In this document: in pieces, positions 52,363-62,151 of the stretch | Numbering within the stretch: the first letter of the stretch is position 1 | Layout of the letters: every line of letters begins with the position of its first letter | NCBI GenBank assembly: GCA_964477265.1 | Contig: CAYZDJ010000013.1 | Coordinates: 1 to 64,000 of the forward strand | Direction: 5' to 3' | Length of the DNA stretch: 64,000 bases | Source of the DNA: CAIVPM01 sp964477265 | GTDB taxonomy: Bacteria > Bacteroidota > Bacteroidia > Chitinophagales > Chitinophagaceae | Program-made: the position numbers and the translations under genes | The notes under the pieces: generated by a model | What the model was told of the DNA's origin: nothing | The model's database searches: none | What the model saw: the letters and a program-made list of their open reading frames with translations, nothing else

Positions 52363-53499
52363 TTACAAAACAAATTGAGATTCTTTCTTTAGATATTTTT
52401 TGAGGATAGAATAAGGAATGACAGACCATTCAGTGTAACGACAAGATTGTAGAGCGTGTGGAAAGCTTGGATTAAAATAAACACCATCATAACGAAATAA
52501 AAAATCTGCATACTCCCATTGTTCAATTTCATAATAGTTGCAATTGCTACTCTCTTGTGTCTCTTTTTGTATTTTTTGGGAATACATTTTCTTCAAAATA
52601 TTTAAAATACAATTACCAGTTTTATAGTTACGACTATATTCATTTAATGAATCGTCATCATCAAACTTATCATCATATAGATTAAAAACATCTGTAATTT
52701 TTTCAATTACATTTCCTGTTTTTAAGTTAATTGTTAAATTATTATCATTACTATTTGGATGCATACCACCACAGTCGTTAAAAACACTTCCATCGATACT
52801 AATGAAATTATTTGCAATAAACACATTGCTTATCCAATAATTATATTCGCCCCTTTTTCTGTCATTATTAGCACATTCATAAAACTCATACAAGCTTTGA
52901 TATTGGTAGTTTTCAAGTGCTTTGTTTATTTTTTTAAGTTTAGTATAATCAGCAATTCCATTAGCTACCCTAAACATATTTATCTTGCTCTCTTTATCGC
53001 TGAACCATTGCAGTGTAAGTTTATTTTTTACAGTAACAGAATCTTTGGAAAGCTTTACATTTTGTATTCTTAAAATACTATAGAATTTATCAAAACCTTC
53101 ATTGTAGTAAGTATAATTCTTTGTGCTTATTTGTGTTGTATCCACAACGTTTAAGCTTACATCAAGTTTCTTTTTATTATTTGTCCATGTGCCTTTAAAA
53201 GTTTTATAGTCACTTGTTGTTAAAGAAAATTTTTCAGTAAACACATCCTGCTTAGAGCTATCATCAAAATATTCATCAGTTATAATAAACTGTTTTGTTT
53301 CTTCATCAATTTCTGCATATAAAAAAATATCCTTTAATGATGATTTATAAAAGTAGCGTGCAGCAATGTCTGAATCGCTATTATAACGAATGCTCATTAC
53401 AACAGGATACCTGCCAATAGTGCCTTGCAACAAATAATTGTGTTGAGAAAATGAATTTGCAGTAAAACAAAATAAGAATATGAAGCAACCTAAACGCAT
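52363..53499 (-). CDS. Secreted protein of unknown function (DUF3298-like)
   Basis: 378 residues with a signal peptide (MRLGCFIFLFCFTANSFS). The N-terminal half is beta-rich (LLQGTIGRYPVVMSIRYNSD). The C-terminal half carries SIDGSVFNDCGGMHPNSNDN and NLTINLKTGNVIEKITDVF, then YFNPSFPHALQSCRYTEWSV and IPYSILKKYLKK. This arrangement resembles DUF3298/RsiV-like domains, which bind peptidoglycan fragments or lysozyme in some species. The match is by general pattern only. It converges with the PepSY gene, with only three bases between the stops. Confidence 0.5.
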   Translation of the reverse strand: MRLGCFIFLFCFTANSFSQHNYLLQGTIGRYPVVMSIRYNSDSDIAARYFYKSSLKDIFLYAEIDEETKQFIITDEYFDDSSKQDVFTEKFSLTTSDYKTFKGTWTNNKKKLDVSLNVVDTTQISTKNYTYYNEGFDKFYSILRIQNVKLSKDSVTVKNKLTLQWFSDKESKINMFRVANGIADYTKLKKINKALENYQYQSLYEFYECANNDRKRGEYNYWISNVFIANNFISIDGSVFNDCGGMHPNSNDNNLTINLKTGNVIEKITDVFNLYDDKFDDDDSLNEYSRNYKTGNCILNILKKMYSQKIQKETQESSNCNYYEIEQWEYADFLFRYDGVYFNPSFPHALQSCRYTEWSVIPYSILKKYLKKESQFVL

Positions 53500-53531
53500 A
53501 AAATAATTTTATCCAATTCTAATTAAATTTT

Positions 53532-54035
53532 TCATTGATTATCAAATCTAATCCACTCGTTCTTATTGAGTTTATTAGTATCAACAACTTTTATCCAAAC
53601 AAATAATTTTCCTATTTTTTCTTTTTCGATTATACTTGAACTAGTTTCTGTATTATCCATTAACCCAGAACTATAAAATCTTTCAACAATTTTTTTACTA
53701 TCATCAACTTTATTAATAAATAATTTTTTTTCTCGTGTCCAATCTTGTGGAGAAGCAGCAAAACAAATAATAACGAGTATAATGTAAACTGGGATTATTA
53801 CGAAAAATGATATGCAAGTTTTAAGAATAAGTCTAGGTAATTTATCTTCGTCATTAATCACAAAAACTAATGATAACAACAAAGTATTGAATAAAATTGC
53901 ATAAAAGCAGAATTCGCAAATATCTCTACCAAAAACTTTATCCTCAAATTCTATAGGCAGCGTTCTAAAGGTTATTGAAATAACAACAACAAATATTAGT
54001 GTTACTAAAAAGAATTTGAAAAATTTCCTTTTCAT
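53532..54035 (-). CDS. Membrane protein of unknown function
   Basis: 167 residues, not recognised. There are three hydrophobic helices: about residues 6-23 (FKFFLVTLIFVVVISITF), 40-60 (FCFYAILFNTLLLSLVFVI) and 70-93 (LILKTCISFFVIIPVYIILV). A charged soluble tail of about 70 residues follows. It lies 17 nt after parE on the same strand, so it is likely expressed from the same transcript, and 32 nt before the DUF3298-like gene. Confidence 0.5.
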   Translation of the reverse strand: MKRKFFKFFLVTLIFVVVISITFRTLPIEFEDKVFGRDICEFCFYAILFNTLLLSLVFVINDEDKLPRLILKTCISFFVIIPVYIILVIICFAASPQDWTREKKLFINKVDDSKKIVERFYSSGLMDNTETSSSIIEKEKIGKLFVWIKVVDTNKLNKNEWIRFDNQ

Positions 54036-54052
54036 AAAATAACTCTATGACT

Positions 54053-55924
54053 TTATGATTCCACCAAATCCAACTCCACCCTTAAATTATCAATAATAAA
54101 TTCCTGGCGTTGTGGTGTGTTTTTGCCCATATAATATTCAAGCAGTTTTTGTATATGGTCACCTTCTTCAAGCAGCACAGGTTGCAAACGCATATCACCA
54201 GCAATAAACCTTTCAAACTCTTCAGGACTAATTTCTCCCAAACCTTTAAACCTTGTAATCTCGGGCTTTCCAGTAAGTTTTTTTATGGCTGCCTGCTTTT
54301 CAGTTTCATCATAGCAGTAAATGGTTTCCTGTTTATTTCTTACCCTGAACAATGGTGTTTCTAAAATAAACACATGGTTTTGTTTTACTAAATCTGGGAA
54401 GAATTGCAAGAAGAAAGTCATTAGCAATAAACGAATGTGCATACCATCAACATCAGCATCTGTAGCTATAATAATGTTTTTATAACGCAAACTTTCTAAT
54501 CCATCCTCAATATTCAAAGCGTGTTGTAATAAGTTGAATTCTTCGTTTTCATACACAACTTTCTTCGTCATTCCATAACTGTTCAAAGGCTTACCACGCA
54601 AGCTAAACACAGCTTGTGTGTCCACATTTCTTGCTTTGGTAATAGAGCCACTTGCACTATCACCTTCTGTTATAAAAATAGAAGATTGTTGTTGCAGCTC
54701 TATAAACTGTTCCTTGTTTTTATTAGGAATGTCATCGTTTAAATGTATCCTGCAATCTCTTAATTTTTTATTATGAAGATTGGCTTTTTTAGCACGTTCA
54801 TTTGCAAGTTTTCTAATGCCACTTAATTCCTTTCTTTCCTTTTCACTTTGTTCAATACGTTTCTTTAATGCTTCAGCAACAGATGTGTTTCTATGTAAAA
54901 AATTATCTAATTCTTTTGCTAAAAAATCTTCAATAAATTTCTTCATCGAAGGGCCATTTTCATACACCACACTACTGCCTAATTTTGTTTTGGTTTGGCT
55001 TTCAAACACAGGTTCCTGAACACGAACAGATACAGCAGCAACAATACTTTGGCGTATATCTGCCACATCATAATCTTTCTTATAAAAATCACGAATTACC
55101 TTTACAAAACCTTCTCTAAATGCTTGTTGGTGTGTGCCACCTTGTGTAGTATATTGACCATTTACAAATGAGAAAATATCTTCACCATAATCGTTATTAT
55201 GGCTCAATGCAATTTCAATATCTTCTCCTTTTAAATGAATGATTGGATAACGTAATTCATCAGCATTGGTTTTGCGTGTAAGCAAATCCAACAAACCATT
55301 TTTACTTACATATCTTTTGCTATTAAAGTTGATGACAAGCCCTGCATTTAAGTAACAATAATTCCAAAATTGATTGTCTAAATACTCATGCAAAAATTTA
55401 TAATTATGAAAAATTTTATCGTCAGCAATAAAACTAACTTGTGTTCCATTCTCTTCTGTAGTTGTAGTTTCTTTATGTTCTTTAAGCAAAACACCACGTT
55501 CAAATTCTGCAACTTTTGCCTTGCCATCTCTAAAACTTTCTACTTTAAAATAACTGCTCAAAGCATTCACAGCCTTGGTTCCTACGCCATTCAATCCAAC
55601 ACTTTTTTGAAAGGCTTTGCTATCATATTTTGCACCAGTATTTATTTTGCTCACCACATCAACCACTTTACCCAAAGGAATACCACGACCATAATCTCTT
55701 ATCGTTACTGTTTTTTGAGAAAGATTAATGTCAACGTATTTTCCATAACCCATTGTATGTTCATCAATGCAGTTATCCATTACTTCTTTTACCAATACAT
55801 AAATGCCATCATCAGCAGCACTGCCATCTCCAAGCTTGCCAATGTACATACCTGGCCTAAGCCTTATATGTTCTTTCCAGTCCAGACTTTTAATATCATC
55901 TTCGGTATATTTAACTTCTGCCAT
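54053..55924 (-). CDS. parE: DNA topoisomerase IV subunit B
   Basis: 623 residues; ATPase subunit that decatenates daughter chromosomes together with ParC. The GHKL ATP site is visible in IRLRPGMYIGKLGD, VLVKEVMDNCIDEHTMGYG and RDYGRGIPLGKVVDV, with the NGVGTKAVNALS lid. The TOPRIM segment has FITEGDSASGSITKARN and IIATDADVDGMHIRLLLMTF. The length and KSLDWKEHIRLRPGMYIG start fit the ParE form of Bacteroidota rather than GyrB. parC is not in the window. Confidence 0.93.
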   Translation of the reverse strand: MAEVKYTEDDIKSLDWKEHIRLRPGMYIGKLGDGSAADDGIYVLVKEVMDNCIDEHTMGYGKYVDINLSQKTVTIRDYGRGIPLGKVVDVVSKINTGAKYDSKAFQKSVGLNGVGTKAVNALSSYFKVESFRDGKAKVAEFERGVLLKEHKETTTTEENGTQVSFIADDKIFHNYKFLHEYLDNQFWNYCYLNAGLVINFNSKRYVSKNGLLDLLTRKTNADELRYPIIHLKGEDIEIALSHNNDYGEDIFSFVNGQYTTQGGTHQQAFREGFVKVIRDFYKKDYDVADIRQSIVAAVSVRVQEPVFESQTKTKLGSSVVYENGPSMKKFIEDFLAKELDNFLHRNTSVAEALKKRIEQSEKERKELSGIRKLANERAKKANLHNKKLRDCRIHLNDDIPNKNKEQFIELQQQSSIFITEGDSASGSITKARNVDTQAVFSLRGKPLNSYGMTKKVVYENEEFNLLQHALNIEDGLESLRYKNIIIATDADVDGMHIRLLLMTFFLQFFPDLVKQNHVFILETPLFRVRNKQETIYCYDETEKQAAIKKLTGKPEITRFKGLGEISPEEFERFIAGDMRLQPVLLEEGDHIQKLLEYYMGKNTPQRQEFIIDNLRVELDLVES

Positions 55925-56082
55925 TTGCTATTTATAATTTAATGATTAATCCCTCACAGATAACACAGAGATACTTTAAGTGTTATCCTGTAAAAAATAT
56001 CAATTATTAAAGTTGCAATGTAATAGAAGTAAAATGGAAAAGCGGTGTTGTGGAAAAGTGATGGCTATTTAGGGTATTTTAT

Positions 56083-56439
56083 TTATCTAACTATTATGCT
56101 GCCAAAGCTATAACTGTTGTTTATTTTATTTAAGTTGATTGTAATTTTTTTTAATTGCTTTGTAGCAAACTCGCTTTTAGTATTATTAGCAGCAATAACA
56201 CTGCCTTCAATTGTATGAATGGTTTTGTGTAGTTTTTTATAAGTAACTTTTTTAATATCCAGCACTATATTTAAATCTTGCTTGCACTGCACTATTAAGT
56301 TTGCCAATGTTACAGAATCTACATTATTAGTTATAATAATGGTAGCTTTATTGGTTTGCTTTTTTATTAAACTTGTTTGCGAATACAAAATGTTGTTTAA
56401 TGCTAAAAAAGTAAGGATTGCAAGTGCTGTTTTTTTCAT
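56083..56439 (-). CDS. Small secreted protein of unknown function
   Basis: 118 residues with a clear signal peptide (MKKTALAILTFLALNNILYS). The mature part, from QTSLIKKQTNKATIIITNNV, is short and beta-rich with Lys/Thr/Asn-rich strands and no Cys. No motif is recognised. It stands alone between parE and a 404-nt spacer. Confidence 0.5.
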   Translation of the reverse strand: MKKTALAILTFLALNNILYSQTSLIKKQTNKATIIITNNVDSVTLANLIVQCKQDLNIVLDIKKVTYKKLHKTIHTIEGSVIAANNTKSEFATKQLKKITINLNKINNSYSFGSIIVR

Positions 56440-56843
56440 TTGCTTTACTATTAGAAGTTGTTTAGCCTTATTGAGTTTGAAAGTTTGCTAAAAAATTATT
56501 GTTGACTTTATGTATTCCGGATATTTAAAAAAGACAAGTGGGCAGTGCGGTATGCTGCGGTTAAAATATTTTATTGCAACTGCCCTTACTTGTTATCAAC
56601 AATAATTAACAAAACTAATTTTTTGTAAATGAGCCTCTTTTTTGTGAATGCATGTGCAAAATGCATTGCAAATACAATTTAGCAAAGTGCCATTGTATAA
56701 GTGTGTAGGTTGATTGTATAAGTGCGTAGGTTGATTGTATAAGTGTGCAAAATGGAATTAGGAATTTGGCATTAGGAATTGCAAATAATCTGTAATTATT
56801 ATTTGAATTATTGCAAGAGTTAAATGTAAATGACGTGAGTAAT
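56440..56843. other. 404-nt spacer with a bulged hairpin and a 21-nt triple repeat
   Basis: No gene is seen. A hairpin pairs acaagt-gggcagt (56534-56546) with actgccc-tt-acttgt (56579-56593), broken only by a 2-nt bulge, with a 32-nt loop. Further right, attgtataagtgtgtaggttg repeats at 56692, 56713 and partly 56734. The rest is A+T-rich filler. Confidence 0.6.
56692..56749. repeat. 21-nt direct repeat, about 2.8 copies
   Basis: Unit attgtataagtgtgtaggttg; copies start at 56692, 56713 and 56734. The second has one change (gtgc for gtgt), and the third breaks off after attgtataagtgtg. It lies about 100 nt beyond the 3' end of the LytTR regulator gene. Confidence 0.85.
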
Positions 56844-57596
56844 TTAACTGCCTAGCATCTTTAAAAAGTCTTCTTTCCTTCTGATGCTTACCTCAATATT
56901 TACATCATCTTCCATAGTTACATAACCACCACGCCCCCTATAATATTTTTTAATAAAATTGATATTTATGATGTGAGAATTATGTACTCTGCAAAAAATT
57001 TTACCAGGTAACATATTTTCAAAATCCTGAATCTTTTTTGAAACAGTTTCCTTTTTGTAATTTTTTAAAAAAATGTGTGTGTAGTTGCCATCAGATTGCA
57101 AATACATTATGTTGTCAATTTCCTCAAACACAATTGCATCAAGTGTGTGAATACAAATTTTTCTTTTGGCAATGTTTTCTGTTTGTGCATTTACAAGCAA
57201 TGTTTCAACCCTTTTATCAATATTATGCTGGTCTATTTTCTCAATTGCTTTATCTACTGCATTTTTAAGTTCAACAGGGTTTACAGGTTTTAAAATATAG
57301 TCTATAGCACAAAACTTTATTGCTTGCAATGCATACTGGTTATATGCTGTAACAAAAATAACCTCAAACTGAACTTTTTTAAATCTTGCCAATAAATCAA
57401 AGCCATTACCCAATGGCATTTCAATATCCAATAAAACTATTTTAGGATTGTGTTGCATTATCAACAGCTCTGCTTCATTAATATTTTGTGCAGTTGCTAC
57501 AACTTCAATTTGCTTACAATAAATTTCTAAAAGCTGAGTAAGAATTTTAATATTTTGAGATTCATCATCTACAATTATTGCTGAATATTTTTGCAT
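56844..57596 (-). CDS. LytTR-type response regulator
   Basis: 250 residues. The receiver domain has IIVDDESQNIKIL and the phosphoacceptor Asp57 in IVLLDIEMPLGNGFDLL; the Lys is in YILKPVNPVELKNAV. The C-terminal LytTR DNA-binding domain (about 140-250) has DNIMYLQSDGNYTHIFL and FCRVHNSHIININFIKKYYR. It lies 25 nt after the beta-propeller sensor kinase and is its likely partner. Confidence 0.93.
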   Translation of the reverse strand: MQKYSAIIVDDESQNIKILTQLLEIYCKQIEVVATAQNINEAELLIMQHNPKIVLLDIEMPLGNGFDLLARFKKVQFEVIFVTAYNQYALQAIKFCAIDYILKPVNPVELKNAVDKAIEKIDQHNIDKRVETLLVNAQTENIAKRKICIHTLDAIVFEEIDNIMYLQSDGNYTHIFLKNYKKETVSKKIQDFENMLPGKIFCRVHNSHIININFIKKYYRGRGGYVTMEDDVNIEVSIRRKEDFLKMLGS

Positions 57597-57621
57597 GATT
57601 TAATTGATATTATTTAGGGCT

Positions 57622-60543
57622 TTATAATTGAAGTAAGGGAATATTAAATATTACTTTTGTCCCTGTTGCTTCACCATTTTCATTTTGCATATCTATTATC
57701 GTGTATTCAATTTTGTTTTCCTTATTAGTATTCAAAAGGTTTATTCTACGATGCGTTAATTCCATTCCCTTGCTTTGATAGGCAATGTGCATGCTGCTCT
57801 TTAATAATTGTGCTGCTTTTCTGCCAATACCATTATCTTCAACAGTGCAAATAATGGCACTATTTTCTTTAATAAAATCAATTTTTAATTGCCCTTTTTT
57901 GTTTTGCAGTTGCCTTATACCATGTCGTAGAGCATTTTCAATAAAAGGCTGCAATATCATTGACGGCATCTTAACATCTGAACTGATTATATTTTTATCA
58001 ACAGTAATTTTATAGTCAAATTGTTCACCAAACCGTAAATCCTCCATAGCCAAATATTGTTGTAAATATTCTAATTCTTCTGTAAGGCTAATGTATTGCT
58101 TTTCTGAATTATCTAAAGTATTTCTTACAAGACTTGAAAATAATAATAGGTAACTAAATGCCTTGTCATTTTCTTTACTAAGTATAAATTGTTGAATAGA
58201 GTTTAAACAATTAAAAATAAAATGAGGGTTCATTTGTGCCTGCAATGCCTGTTGCTCCATATTGGCAAGCTGCACTTTAAAATCGGCAACACGCCTGTAT
58301 TCTTTTTGTTTACGTTTAAATCTTGTATAAAATATAAACCATATAATGACAATAATTATTGTTATCTCTAAAAGGTAAAACCACCAGATTTTCCAAAAAG
58401 GTGGTTTAACAGTAAACACACATTTATAAACTTTACTTTGCACACCAAACTTATTGGTTGCATAAAGTTGCAAAGTATAAACTCCATGTGGTAATGATGG
58501 ATAGCTTAAAAGTCTTTCTGTTGTTGTGTTGTAACTGGCATCTAAACCTTCAAGTTTATAATGGTACACAATTTCATCGCCACTGCGAAATGAAATGCCA
58601 ACAAAATTAAATTTAATATTATCATTATATTTTAAAACAAAATTAGAGCTATCAAGTTTTATTTTTTTATTACTCACTTCAATATTTTCTACAACCAAAT
58701 TGCACATAGAAGTTGAGATAATATCTTTTTCTTTAAATGAAGTGAGTCCTTCAGGGCTGCCTATCCAAATTGTGCTATCAGTATCAATATAAATTGCATT
58801 AATAATGTCACTTGGCAAACCATCGCTGGTAGAATATCTGGCAACAATTTTATAATTATCTAAATCAATTTTATTAACGCCTTTTATTGTACCTATCCAT
58901 AAATAATTGCTTTTAATATGCAGTGTTTTTACAATATTGCTACTTAGTCCACTTGCTTCAGATATAGTTTTAATAACCTTGTCATTTTGCATAATTGCTA
59001 CACCAGAATCAGCAGTAGCAACAACAAGTTTATCGTTTTTATATTTTATACATGTTATTCTTCTTGATAAAATTGGATGCTGATAACCTAAAAAAGTTTG
59101 TTGTTTTTGTGGTGATACTTTGTATAGGCCACTTAGTGTTCCTACATAATAGTTGTTGTTAAAATAGTTTGCATAGGTAGAACGTTGAAAATAAATGGTA
59201 TCAACTATTTTTAAAGATGTTGATGCGACTTTGTAAACTCCATTAGCAGTGGCCACAAGAATATTACCTTCATCAATTTTTTCAAGTGACTTGGTCCGAA
59301 CTATTTGATAATTAATGATGGGTGTTTCTTTTGCAAGTTTTAACAGAAATCCGTCAAATCCATAAAATCCATATCCTTTGTTGTTAATAGGAAGAATAGA
59401 AACTAATTTGTTTATATTATTATTATTTTTTGATTGGGTTATATATTTCTGATAAGTGCTGAAAATATTCCTATTATTTTTTAAACTATAGCTTCTGCCA
59501 TAGTTTAAACCACATGAAATATAATTGTCTATCTTATCAATGCAAACTATTTCTTTTTCAACAGTTGATTGTAAATAAACTTTTATAAATCTTGATGGCA
59601 ATTTGTAAATACCATCATTGAGGCAAGGCAACCAAAAGTTTTGTTCTTTGTCAATTAAAGGAATGCCATTTACTTTATTTTTTTGCAAAATATCAAATTC
59701 ATTTTTTATACAATCATAATAAAAGCATCCATCATTGGCAGGATGAAGAATAATTGGAGTATCGGTGCAACCAAAACGATAATCGACTTTAGCTGTTTCT
59801 ATATATTGATTAATGTTTTTAGTTATTGAAGTTCGATTGCTTGTAAACATTAATGTTTTATAAATTTTGGCAATAGAATCATTGGCATCAATAAAAATAA
59901 ATTTATCATTTAAAGATGATATATCAAATAATGAATCGTTGACGAGTAACATAAATGCATGTTTTTTTTTATCAAAATAAAATGCAGATAATTCATTCTT
60001 AATATTATAAGTATCGTTAAGTTTTATTACTCTATTTTGTTCATCAATTCTACACCGTTCTTTCGAACTTAAAAAATATACACTCTTGAAACTTTTATTA
60101 GAAAGGATTTGTGGGATCTGATTAGTAAGGAAAAGTTGTTTTACCAAAGAATCATTCGACCTGTTATGTACAACTCCTTTTTTTAAATAACATATTTTAT
60201 TGCTAAAAGTGAAAGCCCAAATTCTATCCTGATAATCACGCTGCAGAATTAATACTTCGTTATCTGGAAGTCCATCTTTAACTGTAAATGTTCGCCACTC
60301 CTTTCCATCAAATCTGCTTATACCATTATCAGTTGCGAAATAGATATAGCCATCATTATCCTGCACAACTCCATAAACTGTATTGCTTGCCAATCCATCT
60401 TTAGCTGTGTAGTGTATGTAATTATATTCCTGTGCAAAAATTGATTGCAGCAAAAAAAATGACAGTATGGTGAATAATATTTTATTGAACTTTTTCAAAT
60501 CAGTATTATGCTTCAAATTAAAGTTATTAGTCGAGTACTGCAT
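57622..60543 (-). CDS. Beta-propeller sensor histidine kinase (Reg_prop, Y_Y_Y, LytS-type)
   Basis: About 973 residues from the ATG at 60543. The frame opens further at a TTG (60615), while a TTG at 60498 would give an ideal signal peptide (KKFNKILFTILSFFLLQSIF). The large periplasmic part holds two-component-regulator propeller repeats such as DGLASNTVYGVVQDNDGYIY and DGLPSDIINAIYIDTDSTIW, then a Y_Y_Y-type domain (HYKLEGLDASYNTTTERLLS). One membrane helix follows (WWFYLLEITIIIVIIWFIFY). The kinase has the phosphoacceptor His in ALQAQMNPHFIFNCLNSIQQ, and the HATPase has ILQPFIENALRHGI. It probably signals to the LytTR regulator. The gene is divergent from endonuclease I, and the 5' ends are only about 100 nt apart. 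Confidence 0.9.
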   Translation of the reverse strand: MQYSTNNFNLKHNTDLKKFNKILFTILSFFLLQSIFAQEYNYIHYTAKDGLASNTVYGVVQDNDGYIYFATDNGISRFDGKEWRTFTVKDGLPDNEVLILQRDYQDRIWAFTFSNKICYLKKGVVHNRSNDSLVKQLFLTNQIPQILSNKSFKSVYFLSSKERCRIDEQNRVIKLNDTYNIKNELSAFYFDKKKHAFMLLVNDSLFDISSLNDKFIFIDANDSIAKIYKTLMFTSNRTSITKNINQYIETAKVDYRFGCTDTPIILHPANDGCFYYDCIKNEFDILQKNKVNGIPLIDKEQNFWLPCLNDGIYKLPSRFIKVYLQSTVEKEIVCIDKIDNYISCGLNYGRSYSLKNNRNIFSTYQKYITQSKNNNNINKLVSILPINNKGYGFYGFDGFLLKLAKETPIINYQIVRTKSLEKIDEGNILVATANGVYKVASTSLKIVDTIYFQRSTYANYFNNNYYVGTLSGLYKVSPQKQQTFLGYQHPILSRRITCIKYKNDKLVVATADSGVAIMQNDKVIKTISEASGLSSNIVKTLHIKSNYLWIGTIKGVNKIDLDNYKIVARYSTSDGLPSDIINAIYIDTDSTIWIGSPEGLTSFKEKDIISTSMCNLVVENIEVSNKKIKLDSSNFVLKYNDNIKFNFVGISFRSGDEIVYHYKLEGLDASYNTTTERLLSYPSLPHGVYTLQLYATNKFGVQSKVYKCVFTVKPPFWKIWWFYLLEITIIIVIIWFIFYTRFKRKQKEYRRVADFKVQLANMEQQALQAQMNPHFIFNCLNSIQQFILSKENDKAFSYLLLFSSLVRNTLDNSEKQYISLTEELEYLQQYLAMEDLRFGEQFDYKITVDKNIISSDVKMPSMILQPFIENALRHGIRQLQNKKGQLKIDFIKENSAIICTVEDNGIGRKAAQLLKSSMHIAYQSKGMELTHRRINLLNTNKENKIEYTIIDMQNENGEATGTKVIFNIPLLQL

Positions 60544-60615
60544 TAAAAAACTTTTATTCAGAAAGAGTTGCAACAGCAATTCTCTTTTTTTAATATTTAC
60601 TTTCGCAAGTTTCAA

Positions 60616-60623
60616 TAGATTTG
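60616..60623 (+). promoter_or_regulatory. Promoter -7 box (TAGATTTG) upstream of endonuclease I
   Basis: TAGATTTG fits TAnnTTTG and lies 20 nt before the preferred ATG at 60644, supporting that start over the longer frame. No matching -33 TTTG was found. Confidence 0.4.
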
Positions 60624-60643
60624 CTCTCCAATTTTTTACAACG

Positions 60644-62098
60644 ATGCTAAAAAAATCTAAAAATATTTTACAAAAAGTATTTGCAACTACATTTATTTTA
60701 ATTTCAGTTGCTTCAATTGCACAGCCACCTGCAAACTATTACAATAATGCTGCTAATAAAACTTGTGCTGCACTTAAAACTGCACTTAAAACTATTATTA
60801 ACAATGGCAATAACCCAAAATCGTACAGTGCTTTATGGAGTCAATATTTATTGACTGATATTAAACCAAGAACAGTAGGTACTGGCAGTACAAATGTTAT
60901 TTATGATATGTATTCTGCCATTCCTGGTGGCACAGATCCATATCAGTTTACACCAGGCCCTGTGGCAAGTGGTGGACAACAAGACAATGGAACTTTAGGA
61001 ACAGCAGAAGGACAATTATATAACAAGGAACATGGTGTACCTAAAAGCTGGTACAATGGAAATACTGGTGTTAGCGGTATTGCGACAGATTATATATATG
61101 TTGTACCTGCTGATAAATACATTAATGGCAAACGTGGAGAAATGCCTTATGGACAGGTTGCAACTGCATCCCAAACATTTATGAATGGCAGCAAGATTGG
61201 CTCTTCGGCAGTTGCAGGAATTACTGGAGATGGTGCCAATAAAGTATTTGAGCCAATAGATAGCTTTAAAGGAGACGTAGCAAGAGAGTTTTTTTATTTT
61301 TTAACAATGTACGAAGATGATTTATCTACACTTGCTTCAAACTCAACAGCAGCACAGTGTATAGCATACAATACTTTTCCATCTATAACTATTCCCTATT
61401 TAAAATTAATGTTGCAATGGCATAAACTTGACCCAGTAAGTGCTAAAGAAAAAGCTAGAAACAATGGTGCTTATAGTTTTCAGGCAAACAGAAATCCGTT
61501 TATTGACCACCCTGAATATGTAGATAGTGTATGGAATGGAACTTGTCCTGGATTGAGTGCTTTGCCTGTCGATTTTATTTTTTTTACTGGTAAAATAAAT
61601 AACAATATGTTGAATTTAAACTGGCAGGTAAGCAATGAAATTAATGTAAAAAAATACGATGTTGAACGAAGCTTTAATGGAACAAATTTTACTGCAATTG
61701 CAAGTATTGCAGCAGAGCGTTTAAACAATTATTCATACAATGTAAATGCAGATGAAATAAAAGGAAGAAGAGTTTATTATAGAATTAAAAACATTGATAA
61801 CAATGGTAAATTTACCTACAGCGAAATTTTCACGATTCATCTTCCATTAAATACTAAGTTTACTGTATATCCTAATCCTGCAAAGGATTTCATTAGAATA
61901 AACATTAACACAAACAGCACAGTAAATACACAATTAACCATTACAGATTTGGCTGGCAGAATTATTCTTGCAAAAAATATTACCATACAAAATGGTGGAT
62001 TTACAACAAGCACAAATGGCATTGCCAATGGAACTTATTTTGTTCAACTAAAAATCAATAATGAGGTATTGTTAAGCAAGGTAGTGATTGAGAAATAA
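60644..62098 (+). CDS. Secreted endonuclease I with T9SS sorting domain
   Basis: 484 residues from the ATG at 60644. The frame is open to 60467, but that part overlaps the divergent kinase and would bury the signal peptide (SKNILQKVFATTFILISVAS). The Endonuclease_1 domain has the metal-site segment YNKEHGVPKSWYNG, DYIYVVPADKYINGKRGEMP, then YGQVATAS and DVAREFFYFLTMYEDD. A FN3-like stretch follows (LNLNWQVSNEINVKKYDVER). The final 75 residues (FTVYPNPAKDFIRININ to LSKVVIEK) form a type A T9SS sorting domain. It likely degrades extracellular DNA for nutrients or against biofilms. A kinase/regulator pair lies divergently. Confidence 0.92.
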   Translation: MLKKSKNILQKVFATTFILISVASIAQPPANYYNNAANKTCAALKTALKTIINNGNNPKSYSALWSQYLLTDIKPRTVGTGSTNVIYDMYSAIPGGTDPYQFTPGPVASGGQQDNGTLGTAEGQLYNKEHGVPKSWYNGNTGVSGIATDYIYVVPADKYINGKRGEMPYGQVATASQTFMNGSKIGSSAVAGITGDGANKVFEPIDSFKGDVAREFFYFLTMYEDDLSTLASNSTAAQCIAYNTFPSITIPYLKLMLQWHKLDPVSAKEKARNNGAYSFQANRNPFIDHPEYVDSVWNGTCPGLSALPVDFIFFTGKINNNMLNLNWQVSNEINVKKYDVERSFNGTNFTAIASIAAERLNNYSYNVNADEIKGRRVYYRIKNIDNNGKFTYSEIFTIHLPLNTKFTVYPNPAKDFIRININTNSTVNTQLTITDLAGRIILAKNITIQNGGFTTSTNGIANGTYFVQLKINNEVLLSKVVIEK

Positions 62099-62110
62099 AA
62101 TATTTTTAAA

Positions 62111-62151
62111 TAATAAAAAAGCCGACAAAAAAATTGTCGGCTTTTTTATTA
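62111..62151. terminator. Strong bidirectional terminator after endonuclease I
   Basis: An 18-bp perfect stem: taataaaaaagccgacaa (62111-62128) with its exact complement (62134-62151) and a loop of five A. The T-run on each strand suits both convergent genes. The complementary strand reaches the stop codon of the following gene. Confidence 0.92.

Noticed and set aside
55388..55942. 184-codon open frame on the plus strand over parE
   Set aside because: Lies wholly antisense to a strongly conserved topoisomerase gene and encodes a Cys/Phe-rich sequence without family features.
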